Positions 20,143 to 30,400 of a stretch of 64,000 bases of DNA are shown piece by piece. The stretch comes from Oscillospiraceae bacterium (GTDB lineage Bacteria > Bacillota > Clostridia > Oscillospirales > SIG627). The notes under the pieces are model-generated. The model made no database searches. It was not told the DNA's origin and was given only the letters and a program-made list of their open reading frames with translations. Within the stretch, counting starts at the first letter, position 1, and the number at the start of each line of letters is the position of its first letter. Both the position numbers and the translations under genes were made by a program. The DNA is taken from positions 1 to 64,000 of the forward strand of contig SVTV01000016.1 in assembly GCA_015063605.1 (NCBI GenBank), in the 5' to 3' direction.

Positions 20143-22350
20143 ATGATGAAAAAGAACATAACTCCAAGAATTGTTTTAACTTTAATTGCTATAATATATA
20201 CAATATCCATCTTTTCGCTCAGCGCATCTGCGGCAGATGTTATGATAAGAACATCAAGTGCTGAAGCGAAAAACGGCGAAACGGTTTATATTCAGTTAGA
20301 TATGATGCAAAATCCGGGATTTTCTCTTCTTAAAATTAATCTTGGATTTGATTCTGAAGTATTGAGTCTTGCGAATATTACGGCATCTGAATATGTTACC
20401 TTTTCTCTTCATGGAACGGGTTCAGAGGGCGACCCCTTTGCTTTGGATATTTCTGCTTCTGATCCTAACGGATTTACAGCATCACGTTTCCTTACTTTGG
20501 AAATGAGGGTGGCGGATAAAGCTGCCGCAGGTATGCACTATGTAACTCCTACTGTTACGGGTGTGTATCTTTCCGATGGTACCGAGATAACAGGCGAAGC
20601 GACGGGAGGTGCAATCGTTGTATCTTGTCCCCATGCCGAAACTGTTTGGGTTGATGACTTGGAAGCGAATTGTAAAACCTTTGGTCTTCGTCACAGAGAA
20701 TGTACGGTATGCGGAGAAAAGTTTGATATAAATACTGTAGTTACCGATGGTTCACATCAATATGATGATGCAACTATCATACGAGAAGCAAGCTGTACAT
20801 CCGAGGGCGAAAAAAATGCTATCTGTACTGTTTGCGGTGAAAGTGTAAACGAGGTTATTCCCAAGAAAGATCATGATCTCAGCGGCTGGACTATCGTAAG
20901 AAATGCTTCTTGCAATTCAGAGGGCGAGGAAGTCAGAGCTTGTCTCAACTGTTTTGAAACAGTTGAAAAACGCAGTATACCTCTTTCCGACCATAGCTTC
21001 GGTGCTTGGAATATTACTAAGGAATCCACATATACGGAAACAGGCATGAGAGATAGAACATGTGAGGTGTGCGGCTTTAGAGAAGAGGAAGAAATGCCCG
21101 CTTTGAGCAGTGAGCATAATCATTCCTTCGATGGAACAACGGAAGTATTGAAGGAAGCGACATGCAATACAGACGGAACTCAAAGAGTATATTGCTCATT
21201 CCCCATCTGCTCCGAGTTTACCGAGCAGACAATACCCGCAAAGGGACATACTCCCGGTGAAGAAACCGTTACCGTTGAGGTAACATGCAAGGCACCCGGC
21301 GAGAGCGTAATAAAATGTACGGTTTGCGGAGAAGAGCTTGAAAAGAAGACTCTTACAAAGCTTAACCATACATATGAAAGATGGGTTCTTACTAAGGAAC
21401 CTACCTGTAAGGAAAAAGGACAGTCTTCCTGTACTTGTAAAGTATGCGGATACACCATTACAAGGACTGAACCCGTCTCGGGTCATACCGAAGGTGAGTG
21501 GCATGTTACTAAGGAGCCTTCTTGTCTTGAAGAAGGCAAAAAGGAAGTAAAATGTACAGTATGCGATAAAGTACTGAAGGAAGAAACTGTTCCCGCAACA
21601 GGTCATAAAGCTGCTGTATGGGAAGTTATAAAAGAAGCTACCTGTACGGAAACGGGCTCGAAAAAAGGTGTTTGCCCCGATTGCAATGCGCAGCTTGATG
21701 AAGAAATATCTACGGCTTTCGGACATAAGTACGGAGAGTGGAAATACATTTCTCCGGAAGGCGATGTTCCCGGCAAAAAAACCAGAGAATGTTCTGCTTG
21801 CGGTAATGTTGATTCTGTTGAAGTTAATAATATTGTTCTGAAAAACGATGACACCTCTGTAACGATAGAGCTTGTAGCCGAAAGCAGGGATGCTGTTAAC
21901 TTTGTGAGTGAAAGTGTTCTTGAAAAAACCGATAATGCTTTTATTGATGCTTTGAAAGCTAAAGTCGAAAAAGCGTATAAAAAAGCAGAAGTTGTAAAGC
22001 TTTATGAGTTTAACCTTGAAGGCGAATATGTAGGTGATATCAGAGTGAGGATACCTCTTTCTGAAATTCCCGAGGGGTTCGTTAATTTGAAGGTGTATCG
22101 CCTTGATGAAACGGATGAACTTTTGGAGATATCCAACGAGATAATCGGCCAAGAGCTTACTTTCCTAACAGATCATTTCAGCAAGTACGTTGTATGTGGC
22201 GTTGATCTTCACATGCAGAATTCCGATCCCGGTGAACAAATTGACGAAAAATCGGATATGTTCGTTGTTGCTCTTGTGATATTTGGAGTTCTTCTTATTG
22301 CTGAGCTTATAATAGGCTTCATACTTATAAAGAAGCGCCGTATGTTTTAA
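20143..22350 (+). CDS. Cohesin-like surface protein with about ten Cys-x2-Cys repeats
   Basis: A 735-residue exported protein. It has a signal peptide (1-29), then a cohesin-like domain (about 30-165, with the NPGFSLLKINLGFD pattern of cohesins). About ten tandem units of 38-42 residues follow (about 170-560), each with the pattern H-x4-W-x6-C-x4-G-x6-C-x2-C, resembling repeats found in many clostridial surface proteins. A beta-rich domain and a C-terminal membrane helix with KKRRMF come last. I chose ATG 20143 (ATG ATG) with AAAAAGGAATGG upstream. Paired cysteines could bind metal or form disulphides. Cohesins bind dockerins in cellulosomes; no dockerin is in the window, so the partner is unknown. 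Confidence 0.75.
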   Translation: MMKKNITPRIVLTLIAIIYTISIFSLSASAADVMIRTSSAEAKNGETVYIQLDMMQNPGFSLLKINLGFDSEVLSLANITASEYVTFSLHGTGSEGDPFALDISASDPNGFTASRFLTLEMRVADKAAAGMHYVTPTVTGVYLSDGTEITGEATGGAIVVSCPHAETVWVDDLEANCKTFGLRHRECTVCGEKFDINTVVTDGSHQYDDATIIREASCTSEGEKNAICTVCGESVNEVIPKKDHDLSGWTIVRNASCNSEGEEVRACLNCFETVEKRSIPLSDHSFGAWNITKESTYTETGMRDRTCEVCGFREEEEMPALSSEHNHSFDGTTEVLKEATCNTDGTQRVYCSFPICSEFTEQTIPAKGHTPGEETVTVEVTCKAPGESVIKCTVCGEELEKKTLTKLNHTYERWVLTKEPTCKEKGQSSCTCKVCGYTITRTEPVSGHTEGEWHVTKEPSCLEEGKKEVKCTVCDKVLKEETVPATGHKAAVWEVIKEATCTETGSKKGVCPDCNAQLDEEISTAFGHKYGEWKYISPEGDVPGKKTRECSACGNVDSVEVNNIVLKNDDTSVTIELVAESRDAVNFVSESVLEKTDNAFIDALKAKVEKAYKKAEVVKLYEFNLEGEYVGDIRVRIPLSEIPEGFVNLKVYRLDETDELLEISNEIIGQELTFLTDHFSKYVVCGVDLHMQNSDPGEQIDEKSDMFVVALVIFGVLLIAELIIGFILIKKRRMF

Positions 22351-22383
22351 AAGCGCACATTTAAATGTAATATTGAAAGGGAT

Positions 22384-22406
22384 GGGCAGAAAATCATTTT
22401 TTGCCC
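22384..22406 (+). terminator. Hairpin after the cohesin-like gene
   Basis: GGGCA/TGCCC with an inner A4/T4 pairing makes a 10-bp stem with one G-T wobble, followed by TCCTTTT. A weak terminator is plausible. Confidence 0.5.
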
Positions 22407-22461
22407 TCCTTTTGACCATATAAAGAATTATTATCAAAAAATGTAAAGGTATGGTGAAAAA

Positions 22462-23073
22462 ATGCATATACCTTCTTGCGAATCCGTAAATATAAATATA
22501 CTGACCTTCGAGGAGGCACGGAAAAAAAGAGCTGAAAGTGCCGAATACGACAGGGAAAAATGGATATACATCCCGGATTTTTATTCGGAATACCGTTATA
22601 TATTGGGAACTGCGGGTAAACGTTCGCTGATAACCATTGGGATAAACCCTTCCACCGCAGAGCCCGATAACCTTGACAATACATTGAAATCGGTAAGCCG
22701 TATTGCATCAGGGAATGGCTTTGACTCCTTTATAATGTTTAATGTTTACGCCCAGAGAGCCACAAACCCCGACCACATGGATGTGAATTTTAATGAGGCT
22801 CTTCACAGAGAAAACATGCTTGCCTTCCGTTGGGTGCTTGAGCACGGCGGAGAAGCTCCCGCCGTTTGGGCGGCTTGGGGAACTATCGTTGAAAAACGTG
22901 ATTATCTGAAACGCTGTCTTTATGATATGGTAGCGGAGGGAAACAAGTACGGCGCGAAGTGGTTCATGGCGGGAAAGCCTTCGGCGAAGGGACATCCTCA
23001 CCATCCATTGTATTTGAAAAAGGATTCGAAAATCGAAAGCTTCGATATTGAAGCTTATCTGAAAAACTTTTAG
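22462..23073 (+). CDS. DUF1643 family protein
   Basis: A 203-residue protein with the DUF1643 (PF07799) signature: ITIGINPSTA near residue 53, followed by DNT, then FMFNVYAQRATNP near 93 and VWAAWG near 135. The biochemical role of the family is not established. GGTG lies 7 nt upstream of ATG 22462. The YgjV-like gene follows after 13 nt, so they probably share a transcript. No signal peptide; likely cytoplasmic. Confidence 0.8.
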   Translation: MHIPSCESVNINILTFEEARKKRAESAEYDREKWIYIPDFYSEYRYILGTAGKRSLITIGINPSTAEPDNLDNTLKSVSRIASGNGFDSFIMFNVYAQRATNPDHMDVNFNEALHRENMLAFRWVLEHGGEAPAVWAAWGTIVEKRDYLKRCLYDMVAEGNKYGAKWFMAGKPSAKGHPHHPLYLKKDSKIESFDIEAYLKNF

Positions 23074-23086
23074 GCGGTAATGAAAT

Positions 23087-23602
23087 ATGATAGACGTTAT
23101 AGGACAAATATTAGGATTGGGAGGAGCCGCATTGGCGATCCTGTCCTTCCAGATGAAAAACAACAAGCACTTGTATATTGCACAAGGCTTTTCGGGATTA
23201 CTCTTTGCGGCAAATTATCTGATCCTCGGAGCATATACCGCCGCTCTCATGAACCTTATAAATCTCTTCCGCGGCTTCTTTATGGCGGGGGGAGAGAGAT
23301 TCAGGGGAAAGCTGTTTATGATAATAGTGGAGGTCATGTATTTCTCGGCACTTCTCTTTACATTTGACGGCGTGCTTTCCGTTCTTATAACATTGGTGCA
23401 GATGTTTGCCACCGTGATCTTTTGGATGAACAACGGAAAGCTCATAAGACTTTCTCAGCTTTGCATATCTTCACCCATATGGCTTGTCAATAATATTGCG
23501 GCAGGTACTATCGGCGGTATCGTGACAGAAGTAGTGAATATCATATCCATTCTTATATCCTTCATAAGATACGGCTTTGACGGATTCGAGAAGGCGAAAT
23601 AA
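23087..23602 (+). CDS. YgjV-family inner membrane protein
   Basis: A 171-residue protein with about six hydrophobic segments filling most of its length, and the N-terminal pattern GLGGAALAILSFQMKNNKHL typical of the YgjV family (PF10688). Function is unknown. It follows the DUF1643 gene by 13 nt and is closed by a strong terminator. Confidence 0.78.
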   Translation: MIDVIGQILGLGGAALAILSFQMKNNKHLYIAQGFSGLLFAANYLILGAYTAALMNLINLFRGFFMAGGERFRGKLFMIIVEVMYFSALLFTFDGVLSVLITLVQMFATVIFWMNNGKLIRLSQLCISSPIWLVNNIAAGTIGGIVTEVVNIISILISFIRYGFDGFEKAK

Positions 23603-23612
23603 AAAAGAAACA

Positions 23613-23662
23613 CTCATTTGCACTATGAAGTAAAAAGCATAGAAGCAAATGAGCGATTTTTT
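23613..23662. terminator. Terminator between convergent genes
   Basis: CTCATTTGC/GCAAATGAG encloses a second stem CTATG/CATAG and is followed on the plus strand by CGATTTTTTT. It separates the YgjV gene (+) from the TIM-barrel gene (-), whose stop is at 23665. Confidence 0.85.
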
Positions 23663-23664
23663 TA

Positions 23665-24531
23665 TTATATTTGACCGTTTGCCAATTTTTTCATATTTTC
23701 CGCAAGATCGCAGAAGGGAACTTGTTCACGTCCCTTGGGCACCTTTATTACCTCGTACATCAACGGACCTTCATATCCGTTTTCCTCAAGAGCTGCAAAT
23801 ATGGTTTTCCAATCGTTTATGCCGTCTCCCGGGAGGCGGTGCTTTTCGTCTGTAAAATCATAATCGGAGATATGAAGACTGACTATTCTCAAGGCTGCTT
23901 TTGTAAGATTTCTTATGAACACCTCGTTTGTTTCGATAAGAGAGTGATTGGTATCGAAAATTACGCCGACGCCCGTTCCGTTGAGGAGCTCGATCATTTC
24001 GCCTGAGGTGTTGCAAAGGCAAGTTCTGGGAAGGTTCTCGACGGCAAGAGTAATGCCTGCTTCATCTGCGACCTTTTTTAAATATACTATGGCTTCACGG
24101 CTGAGTCGCTTTCTTTCTTCGCGTTCGGAATCTTCTATAGGCTCGCTCGAGGGATGAAGGACTGCAACCTTGATTCCTATTCCGGCTGCGGCTTTGATAA
24201 TAGCCTCGTTTGCTGATATTATGGTGTTTCTTTGTTCTTCGGATGTAACCGAAATATCATGCATTTGCGAGAAGGGGAGATGTATCGAAAATAAGGTTAT
24301 TCCCGCTTCCTTGGCATATTCTGCGTACTTTTCCGCATTATTCGGAAAATCCATGAAATTTATATATCTGTCGTAATTGAAGGACAGCTCGATACAATCT
24401 ATCCCCGCTTCCTTTAATTCCTTAAAAACTTCAACCTCCGAGGTCTTTCCGTTAAGATCCACGAGAAATTCTTTTTCCGCTGATCTGAAAAAGCACGTGG
24501 AGGTGCCTTTCATCAAGTTTTGTGTAAACAT
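23665..24531 (-). CDS. Sugar phosphate isomerase/epimerase, TIM barrel
   Basis: A 288-residue protein of the AP-endonuclease-2-like TIM-barrel superfamily (PF01261), which includes xylose isomerase-like and inosose/tagatose epimerase enzymes. Visible are CIELSFNYD near the N-terminus, VAVLHPSSEP mid-barrel, LAVENLPRT, GVIFDTNH and the LHISDYDF / RLPGDGINDW metal-site strands. No signal peptide. AAGGAG lies about 8 nt upstream of the start at 24531. It follows the MBL-fold gene by 29 nt, so both are probably on one minus-strand transcript. The substrate is not clear; the divergent cyclitol-type operon begins only about 1.1 kb away. Confidence 0.82.
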   Translation of the reverse strand: MFTQNLMKGTSTCFFRSAEKEFLVDLNGKTSEVEVFKELKEAGIDCIELSFNYDRYINFMDFPNNAEKYAEYAKEAGITLFSIHLPFSQMHDISVTSEEQRNTIISANEAIIKAAAGIGIKVAVLHPSSEPIEDSEREERKRLSREAIVYLKKVADEAGITLAVENLPRTCLCNTSGEMIELLNGTGVGVIFDTNHSLIETNEVFIRNLTKAALRIVSLHISDYDFTDEKHRLPGDGINDWKTIFAALEENGYEGPLMYEVIKVPKGREQVPFCDLAENMKKLANGQI

Positions 24532-24560
24532 TAGCTTTCTCCTTTTATGTATTGTTTGTA

Positions 24561-25427
24561 TTATGCCAATTCTTTTTCAATCAGGTCGATCATTATGCTT
24601 GTATTCAGCTCCATGGCATCGATGGGATAGATCGTTTTGACGTATCCGTGATAAAATCTGTTTTTGAAATATTCCAGAGCATCTTGCTTTGAGCCTTTAT
24701 TTTTAAGTATTGCCGAAATATCAGCGGCTGTGGATACCGCACTTTCCCTGCCCAAGTTAAGATACCGCAATGCCATATCCTTTTCAAGAATACCGTAGTG
24801 GGGAAGAAGTATGCTTTCTATATCAAGACTCATTGCCTTATCTATTGAAGATATGGCGGTGCTGTAGCCTATAAGATACGATGGTACTACCGTATCGTTT
24901 CCGTCATATACACCCAATGTCTCGGATGAGAGCAGAAGCTTGTTTTCGTTTAAATAAAATCCCACGGAGCATTTTGTGTGACCGGGTAAAGCTATTACCG
25001 TAAACGTCATATCACCGGCTTGAATAATATCTCCGTCCGAGACCGTGATATCGGCTTTCAATTCATCTATAAAATCCTCGTATTCATAAATTCCGTTTTT
25101 GGCGGCGAATTTTCTGTCAAGAGAACGCATGACCTCACGTGCCGTGGGCTTGGAAAATATTTTTGCCGCATATTCTCCCGCAACGATCTTTACATCAGGG
25201 TAGACCTTTTTTATGTAGACGCTTCCCAATGCATGGTCGTAGTGGGAATGAGTCAAGAAAATATAGTCCGGGGCTCTGTCCCGTAATTCTTCTTTTATCT
25301 TTTCGGCTACCTTGTATCCCGTGAAAGCAAATCCCGTGTCGTATAAAACAGAGGTCTTACCGTTATCAATAAGGAATGCGCTGTCACCGGGAAGTGCACG
25401 TACGTCGGTTATCTTTAAGTTTTGCAT
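24561..25427 (-). CDS. MBL-fold metallo-hydrolase
   Basis: A 288-residue metallo-beta-lactamase-fold protein. The metal motif HSHYDH is at residues 60-65, with a further His in LPGHTKCSVG near 144 and LPHYG near 215, as in the glyoxalase II-like branch. No signal peptide. The frame is open to 25508, but the ATG at 25427 starts the recognisable fold and AAAGGAG is upstream (13 nt, a little long). Substrate unknown. First gene of a two-gene minus-strand operon with the TIM-barrel isomerase. Confidence 0.82.
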   Translation of the reverse strand: MQNLKITDVRALPGDSAFLIDNGKTSVLYDTGFAFTGYKVAEKIKEELRDRAPDYIFLTHSHYDHALGSVYIKKVYPDVKIVAGEYAAKIFSKPTAREVMRSLDRKFAAKNGIYEYEDFIDELKADITVSDGDIIQAGDMTFTVIALPGHTKCSVGFYLNENKLLLSSETLGVYDGNDTVVPSYLIGYSTAISSIDKAMSLDIESILLPHYGILEKDMALRYLNLGRESAVSTAADISAILKNKGSKQDALEYFKNRFYHGYVKTIYPIDAMELNTSIMIDLIEKELA

Positions 25428-25454
25428 TTGATTTTCAAGCTCCTTTACGGAAAT

Positions 25455-25483
25455 ATTATGCCATTTTAAAAGGGTTTTGTCAA
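25455..25483 (-). promoter_or_regulatory. Promoter of the MBL/TIM-barrel operon
   Basis: On the minus strand: TTGACA (25483-25478), 17 bp, CATAAT (25460-25455). It is divergent from the cyclitol operon promoter about 70 bp away. The start codon at 25427 would leave a leader of only about 20 nt. Confidence 0.7.
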
Positions 25484-25532
25484 TAGAAAATGAAATAATA
25501 CATGCCAAAAATATGTTGAGTGTATAAAAGTG

Positions 25533-25561
25533 TTGATTTGCCGTATAAATTGTGTTAAAAT
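25533..25561 (+). promoter_or_regulatory. Promoter of the HAD-SDR-NACHT-cyclase-ROK-SDR operon
   Basis: TTGATT (25533-25538), 17 bp, TAAAAT (25556-25561) with TGT before the -10. It is the only good promoter I see for the six genes 25661-34327, which have small gaps or overlaps. The leader is about 95 nt and A/T-rich. Confidence 0.65.
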
Positions 25562-25660
25562 ATTATATATTGCTTTTACTGTGCGAAAAAATAGAAATAA
25601 TAAAGTTTAATATTATAAACAATATGCTGTCAGACGGTAAAAAGGAAAGAACGGTGCAAA

Positions 25661-26647
25661 ATGAATTTTAATGATAACAGGTTAGTCTTCAATAACGATA
25701 TAAGACTTGTCATCTCTGATGTGGATGATACATTGGCATATCCCTATATGAGTGCATCAGAAAAAATAATAAAAGGCTTGAATGAGATATTAATAAGAGG
25801 TACATCCTTGTTTTTTGTGAGCGGTCAGAGCATTTCGAATATGAGATGGCGGATAATAGACAGATTGGAGCCGAAATACAGACACCGTATTCTTGCGGGT
25901 ACATGCAGCGGTGCCGAGGTATGGGGATTTGATACTGCAGGTGAGCTGATAGATAAACCCTTTTACAGTAAATATGAAGAGCTTTTCGATGACAGTATGA
26001 AGAAAAAGTGGCGTGAAGCGGTAAATGAAGTAATCAAAAGATTTGAGTTTAAAAAATACGAAACAATGCCGAAGCCGAAATTCAGAGAGGTATCTTTATG
26101 CGATTTCAAATCGATAATGTATGAGGACAGAAGCTCGCAGATAACCTTTGAGGTGGTCAATTCATGCTCCCTTAATGATGAGCAATGCGCCCATTACGAA
26201 TCGATCCTCGGATCGCCTCTCAAAAGCAGAGATCTGAGGGTATCTGTGGTGGAGTATGCCAATGAGCTTTTCGAAAGATACTCGCTTCCCGTTACCGCAA
26301 GGTTGGCAGGTAATTTTGCCATCGATCTGGCTGTAAAGGATGTAACCAAGACAACGGCGGTGCAGTATGCACTTTATTCGGGAAATTGCATGACTGCATT
26401 GGAAATGACTCCCAAGGAATTGGAGGATCCTTCGGTCCTTGAGATATGGGGCGATAAGTTTTCCGTTGTGAACGGCGGAACGGACCGCCATATATGTAAA
26501 GCCGTTCCCCCTTCGGTCAGAGCGATAGATTTCAGACATGAGCCCGAATCGGAAATACCGAAGGAATACAATATAAATATATGGGACGGCGAGAGATCTC
26601 TCTGCGAGGCTGTGGAGGATTACATGGAAAGAAGCGGTTTGATATGA
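25661..26647 (+). CDS. HAD-superfamily hydrolase
   Basis: A 328-residue protein with the HAD nucleophile motif DVDDTLA (residues 20-26), motif II FFVSGQS (about 50-56), a Lys motif near KDVTKTTAV (about 225-233) and an acidic motif around GDKFSVVNGG. The large middle insert suggests a type-II cap as in Cof-like or phosphomannomutase-like sugar phosphatases. AAGGAAAG precedes ATG 25661. First gene of the operon; its stop overlaps the next start by 4 nt (ATGA). In this setting it could dephosphorylate a sugar or cyclitol phosphate; that is inference. Confidence 0.75.
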   Translation: MNFNDNRLVFNNDIRLVISDVDDTLAYPYMSASEKIIKGLNEILIRGTSLFFVSGQSISNMRWRIIDRLEPKYRHRILAGTCSGAEVWGFDTAGELIDKPFYSKYEELFDDSMKKKWREAVNEVIKRFEFKKYETMPKPKFREVSLCDFKSIMYEDRSSQITFEVVNSCSLNDEQCAHYESILGSPLKSRDLRVSVVEYANELFERYSLPVTARLAGNFAIDLAVKDVTKTTAVQYALYSGNCMTALEMTPKELEDPSVLEIWGDKFSVVNGGTDRHICKAVPPSVRAIDFRHEPESEIPKEYNINIWDGERSLCEAVEDYMERSGLI

Positions 26648-27402
26648 GCATTATAAATAAAAATATAATAGTGACAGGCGCAACGGGAGGAATAGGCAGA
26701 GAGGTTGTAAAATCCCTTGCGGCTGCTAAAGCCAATGTCGCTTTTTGCTCGAGAAACGAGGAAAATGTAAATGCACTTTTTCTTGAGCTGAAGGAAGAAT
26801 TCCCGGAGGCTGTGTTTTACTGCTGCTCCTGCGATATTTCCTCCGAAAGCGATGTAAAGAAGTTTATCGGTAATGTATATTCCGAATTCGGAAAGATCGA
26901 CGGAGTAGTGAATAATGCGGGTGTAGGTTATTTTGATTCTTTCCTTGATCTTACCGAGGAAAAGTGGAACGAGATAATAAATACGAATGTTCACGGTACG
27001 GTGAATATGTGCCGTGAGGTAATACCGTATATACTGAAAAACGACAAAGAAAACGGAAAAAGAGGGATAATCATCAATGTGGGAAGCTCTTCTCCGCAAA
27101 AATACGTTGCGGGTAATATTGCTTACGCTTCTTCAAAGGCGGCATTGAAGACATTTTCGGAATATCTTTTCAATGAGTACAGAAAAAGCGGAATAAGTGT
27201 TACTCACGTTTCCGTGGGAAGCGTTAACACTGGATTTTCAAAGAGAAACAAGGATACCATCGGTTGGAAGATCAAGCCTTGGGAAACGGGATATATCATA
27301 AAGACTCTTGCTGAGATGGCTTTTGTTACTGAAAATGCCTGCTTGCCCAATATTGATGTGCGTACCATGAATCCCATAGAGTGTAATGGCGATAAAGAAT
27401 GA
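26644..27402 (+). CDS. SDR-family oxidoreductase (first of two)
   Basis: A 252-residue classical short-chain dehydrogenase. It has TGATGGIG (11-18) for NAD(P) binding, NNAG near residue 90, a catalytic Ser in NVGSSS and the YASSK active-site pair (about 162-166). Start ATG 26644 overlaps the HAD stop as ATGA, giving translational coupling. The NACHT-WD40 gene follows after 18 nt. The alcohol or ketone it acts on is unknown; within the operon a cyclitol or sugar is the natural guess. Confidence 0.88.
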   Translation: MSIINKNIIVTGATGGIGREVVKSLAAAKANVAFCSRNEENVNALFLELKEEFPEAVFYCCSCDISSESDVKKFIGNVYSEFGKIDGVVNNAGVGYFDSFLDLTEEKWNEIINTNVHGTVNMCREVIPYILKNDKENGKRGIIINVGSSSPQKYVAGNIAYASSKAALKTFSEYLFNEYRKSGISVTHVSVGSVNTGFSKRNKDTIGWKIKPWETGYIIKTLAEMAFVTENACLPNIDVRTMNPIECNGDKE

Positions 27403-27420
27403 CAGTCGAGGTGTGATCGG

Positions 27421-30400
27421 ATGATAAAGAGGATAATCAGAATTTTTCTTTTGCTTGTGGGAGCGGTAATAAAGTTTGTAACATTGGATCTGAAGGACGG
27501 CTTTGAGCTGTTTTGCGAATTCGGTATAACGCTTTGCGAGCTCTTTGTGGGCGAAGGACTTCTCGAAAGCAGAATGAACAGGAAAAAGCTTCTCAAAGGA
27601 TCGGAAAGGTATTATGAGCAGCTGATAAGATCGGCAAAATTCGGCAGTATCACGATATCGGATAAAATAATGTGCGGCTTTTCGGATGATGACAGCGATC
27701 TTTACTCCTATATGAAAAGCGAATGGGAAAAGGGCGCAAGCTCAAATGTTCTTCTCACGGGTGAGGGAGGAATGGGAAAAACGGTATCCATGCTCCATAT
27801 GTGGGGAAGCCTTTTGAATAATGACGAAAAGGACAAAGAAGACAAAAAGGATAAAAAGGATAATAAGGATAAATCCGATAAGAAAGCCGAAGCGAAGAAG
27901 AAAAGCAAGGACAAAACAAAGGACGAAAAAAAGAAGACAAAGCTTCAGACCGTTCCCGTATACATTCAGCTTAATGAATACAACGCATATTCCAAGGAGA
28001 ACAGCGGCAGAAGCTTTATTTGCGACAGAATAAACGATAAGTACCTTTTTGATGATTCCGAAGAGGATAAGCATTTGACAAAGGCTGAAATGTACCGTTT
28101 TCTCAACAGAAAAACGAAAAAGAATCAGAAGGAGCCTTCTGTGATCCTCCTTCTTGACGGCTTCAATGAGGTGACTGCAGAGGATAAGATACCTCTTATA
28201 GATGAAATAAAAGATATCATACACAATTACGGCAATATCCGTCTCATCATTTCCTCAAGATATGATATGAGAAGCAATCACGGATGGATGGAGGATTTCT
28301 CCCATTACGACCTTGCTCCATTGACGCGTCTTCAGGTACAGCAGTACTTATCGGAATACGATGTGGAAATGCCGACAGATCCCAAAACAGTCGATCTGAT
28401 ATCGAATCCCATGATGCTTACGCTTTATGCGAAAACGGGAGGAGTATCGGATACAAATTCCCGTATTGAGACATGTGGAGAGCTTATCAGAGCCTATATT
28501 GAAAGCCAGATAAGGAATGAACGAATGAATTCGGAAAGCGATGTTGCCGAGCAAAAGGTCTTTCTCATCAAATATGTTTTGCCGTACATCGCATACAGAA
28601 TGGAGCTTTCGGGAGCGTATTTTCTAAAGTACGATGAGCTTTTGAATGTGGTGAATGAAGCGTATAACAGCGAATTTAACCATATGCGCTATGCAAATAT
28701 TCTTTCTGCCGATTTCGGAAGCGGTTATAAGGCTCTTCTGTCTTTGGGAAATAAGGAAAAGGATCTTGCTGAGCATCGTATAAACACTCTAGAAAATGAG
28801 ATAAGCATGCTTTCAAAAAGCGAAAACGGCTTTACGGGAACTTATTCATTCCAACATCAGAATTACAGAGACTATTTTTCATCAAGATACATTGTCAATG
28901 ATATGCGTGCCGCATCCGATGATAAAAATGACATTGCACTTTCAATGGAGATAAGGGTGCTTCCCCGCTTTATTGTTAAAATGCTCGGTGAAGCGGAGGG
29001 AGAGCATCATTTCATAAGGAGTATATCTGACGGTACATACGTATTTAAGAAGGATGAAAGCATCTTCGCTCTTTATATCGAGAAGTTCAGAGGCAGATTC
29101 GATAAGGAAAAGGAGCTTGCCGTAAGAAATCTTATAGAGATATGGAAGACCTCAAGAGGAGAGCTTTCGGGAATAGACTTTTCCTACCTCAATCTTTCCG
29201 ATTGCATTTTCAATAACGTAATATGCGGAAGAGGAAGAAAAATGGGAGCCGATTTTATCGGTGCAAAGATCGATTTTTCTTCATTCCTCCCCCAGGGACA
29301 CGTTCAGTGGGTATACAATGTATCTTATTTTAACGACGATAAGATGTGTATCTCCGCTTCCCGTGACGGATATATAAAGGAATGGAATCTCGATTCGGGA
29401 GCCTGTGTTTATTCCTTCAAGATCGATGCTGAGGTGATCTGGGCGTTCCATATGAATGATGACCGCCATATTATAGCCGTGACCTCAGATGACAAAGCTA
29501 TATATATCGATAAGAACGGCGGTTCTGTCATAAAGACCGAAAAGCTCTCCTCAAAGCCCGTTGAGGTGAAGTTCTTCCCATTGAAGGAAAAGATGTATAT
29601 TGCTCTTTCTGAGGGAAGGGCAATATCCTGCTATACAAAGAGCTTTCTTTTTGAAGATGTATGTTCGTTTGGCGAAGCAATATGCTCAATGGACATCACA
29701 AGATCTGTAAGCAGAATGATAGTCGGTAGCAAAAGCGGCAAGATATTCGGTGCGGATCTTACCGACGGTGAAGCATATCTTATCGGAAAAGCATCCGACC
29801 GCGCCGTAACTAAGATAGCCTTCGGTAAAAAGGATATTGCGGCAATTGTTACCGACGATTATGTTATCAGGGAGATCGATACCGACGATATGACCGAAAC
29901 AGGTCGATATGAAGGTCATACCTCTGTTATAAACAGCATTTGCTATAACAAGGACTATACGTGTCTTCTTAGTACTTCGGATGATGATATCATAAAGGAA
30001 TGGTCATGCAGCGATCATATAAGCAATAACTTCAATCTGCATTACGACAGTGTGTTCTGCGCGGTCTATAATTCCGACTGTAAAAAAATACTGTCATCAT
30101 CGAGAGATTTTTCCATACGTCAATGGGATGTATCCTCGGGAGAAATGACTCTTTCCATTGTCGGATTGTCATATTTTACACGTTCCACACGCTTTTCCGA
30201 TGACGGAAATAAGATACTCGTTTCTTCGTGCGACGGAACGGTAAGGGAATTTGATTCCGCTACGGGAAAATGCATCAATACTTATCTCGGACATACGGAC
30301 AGAGTATACCGTGCGGTATACAATTCCGATAATACAAGGATATTGTCGGCTTCTCTTGACAAGGGCGTATACGAATGGGAGGTCGGTAAGTGCGACTCCT

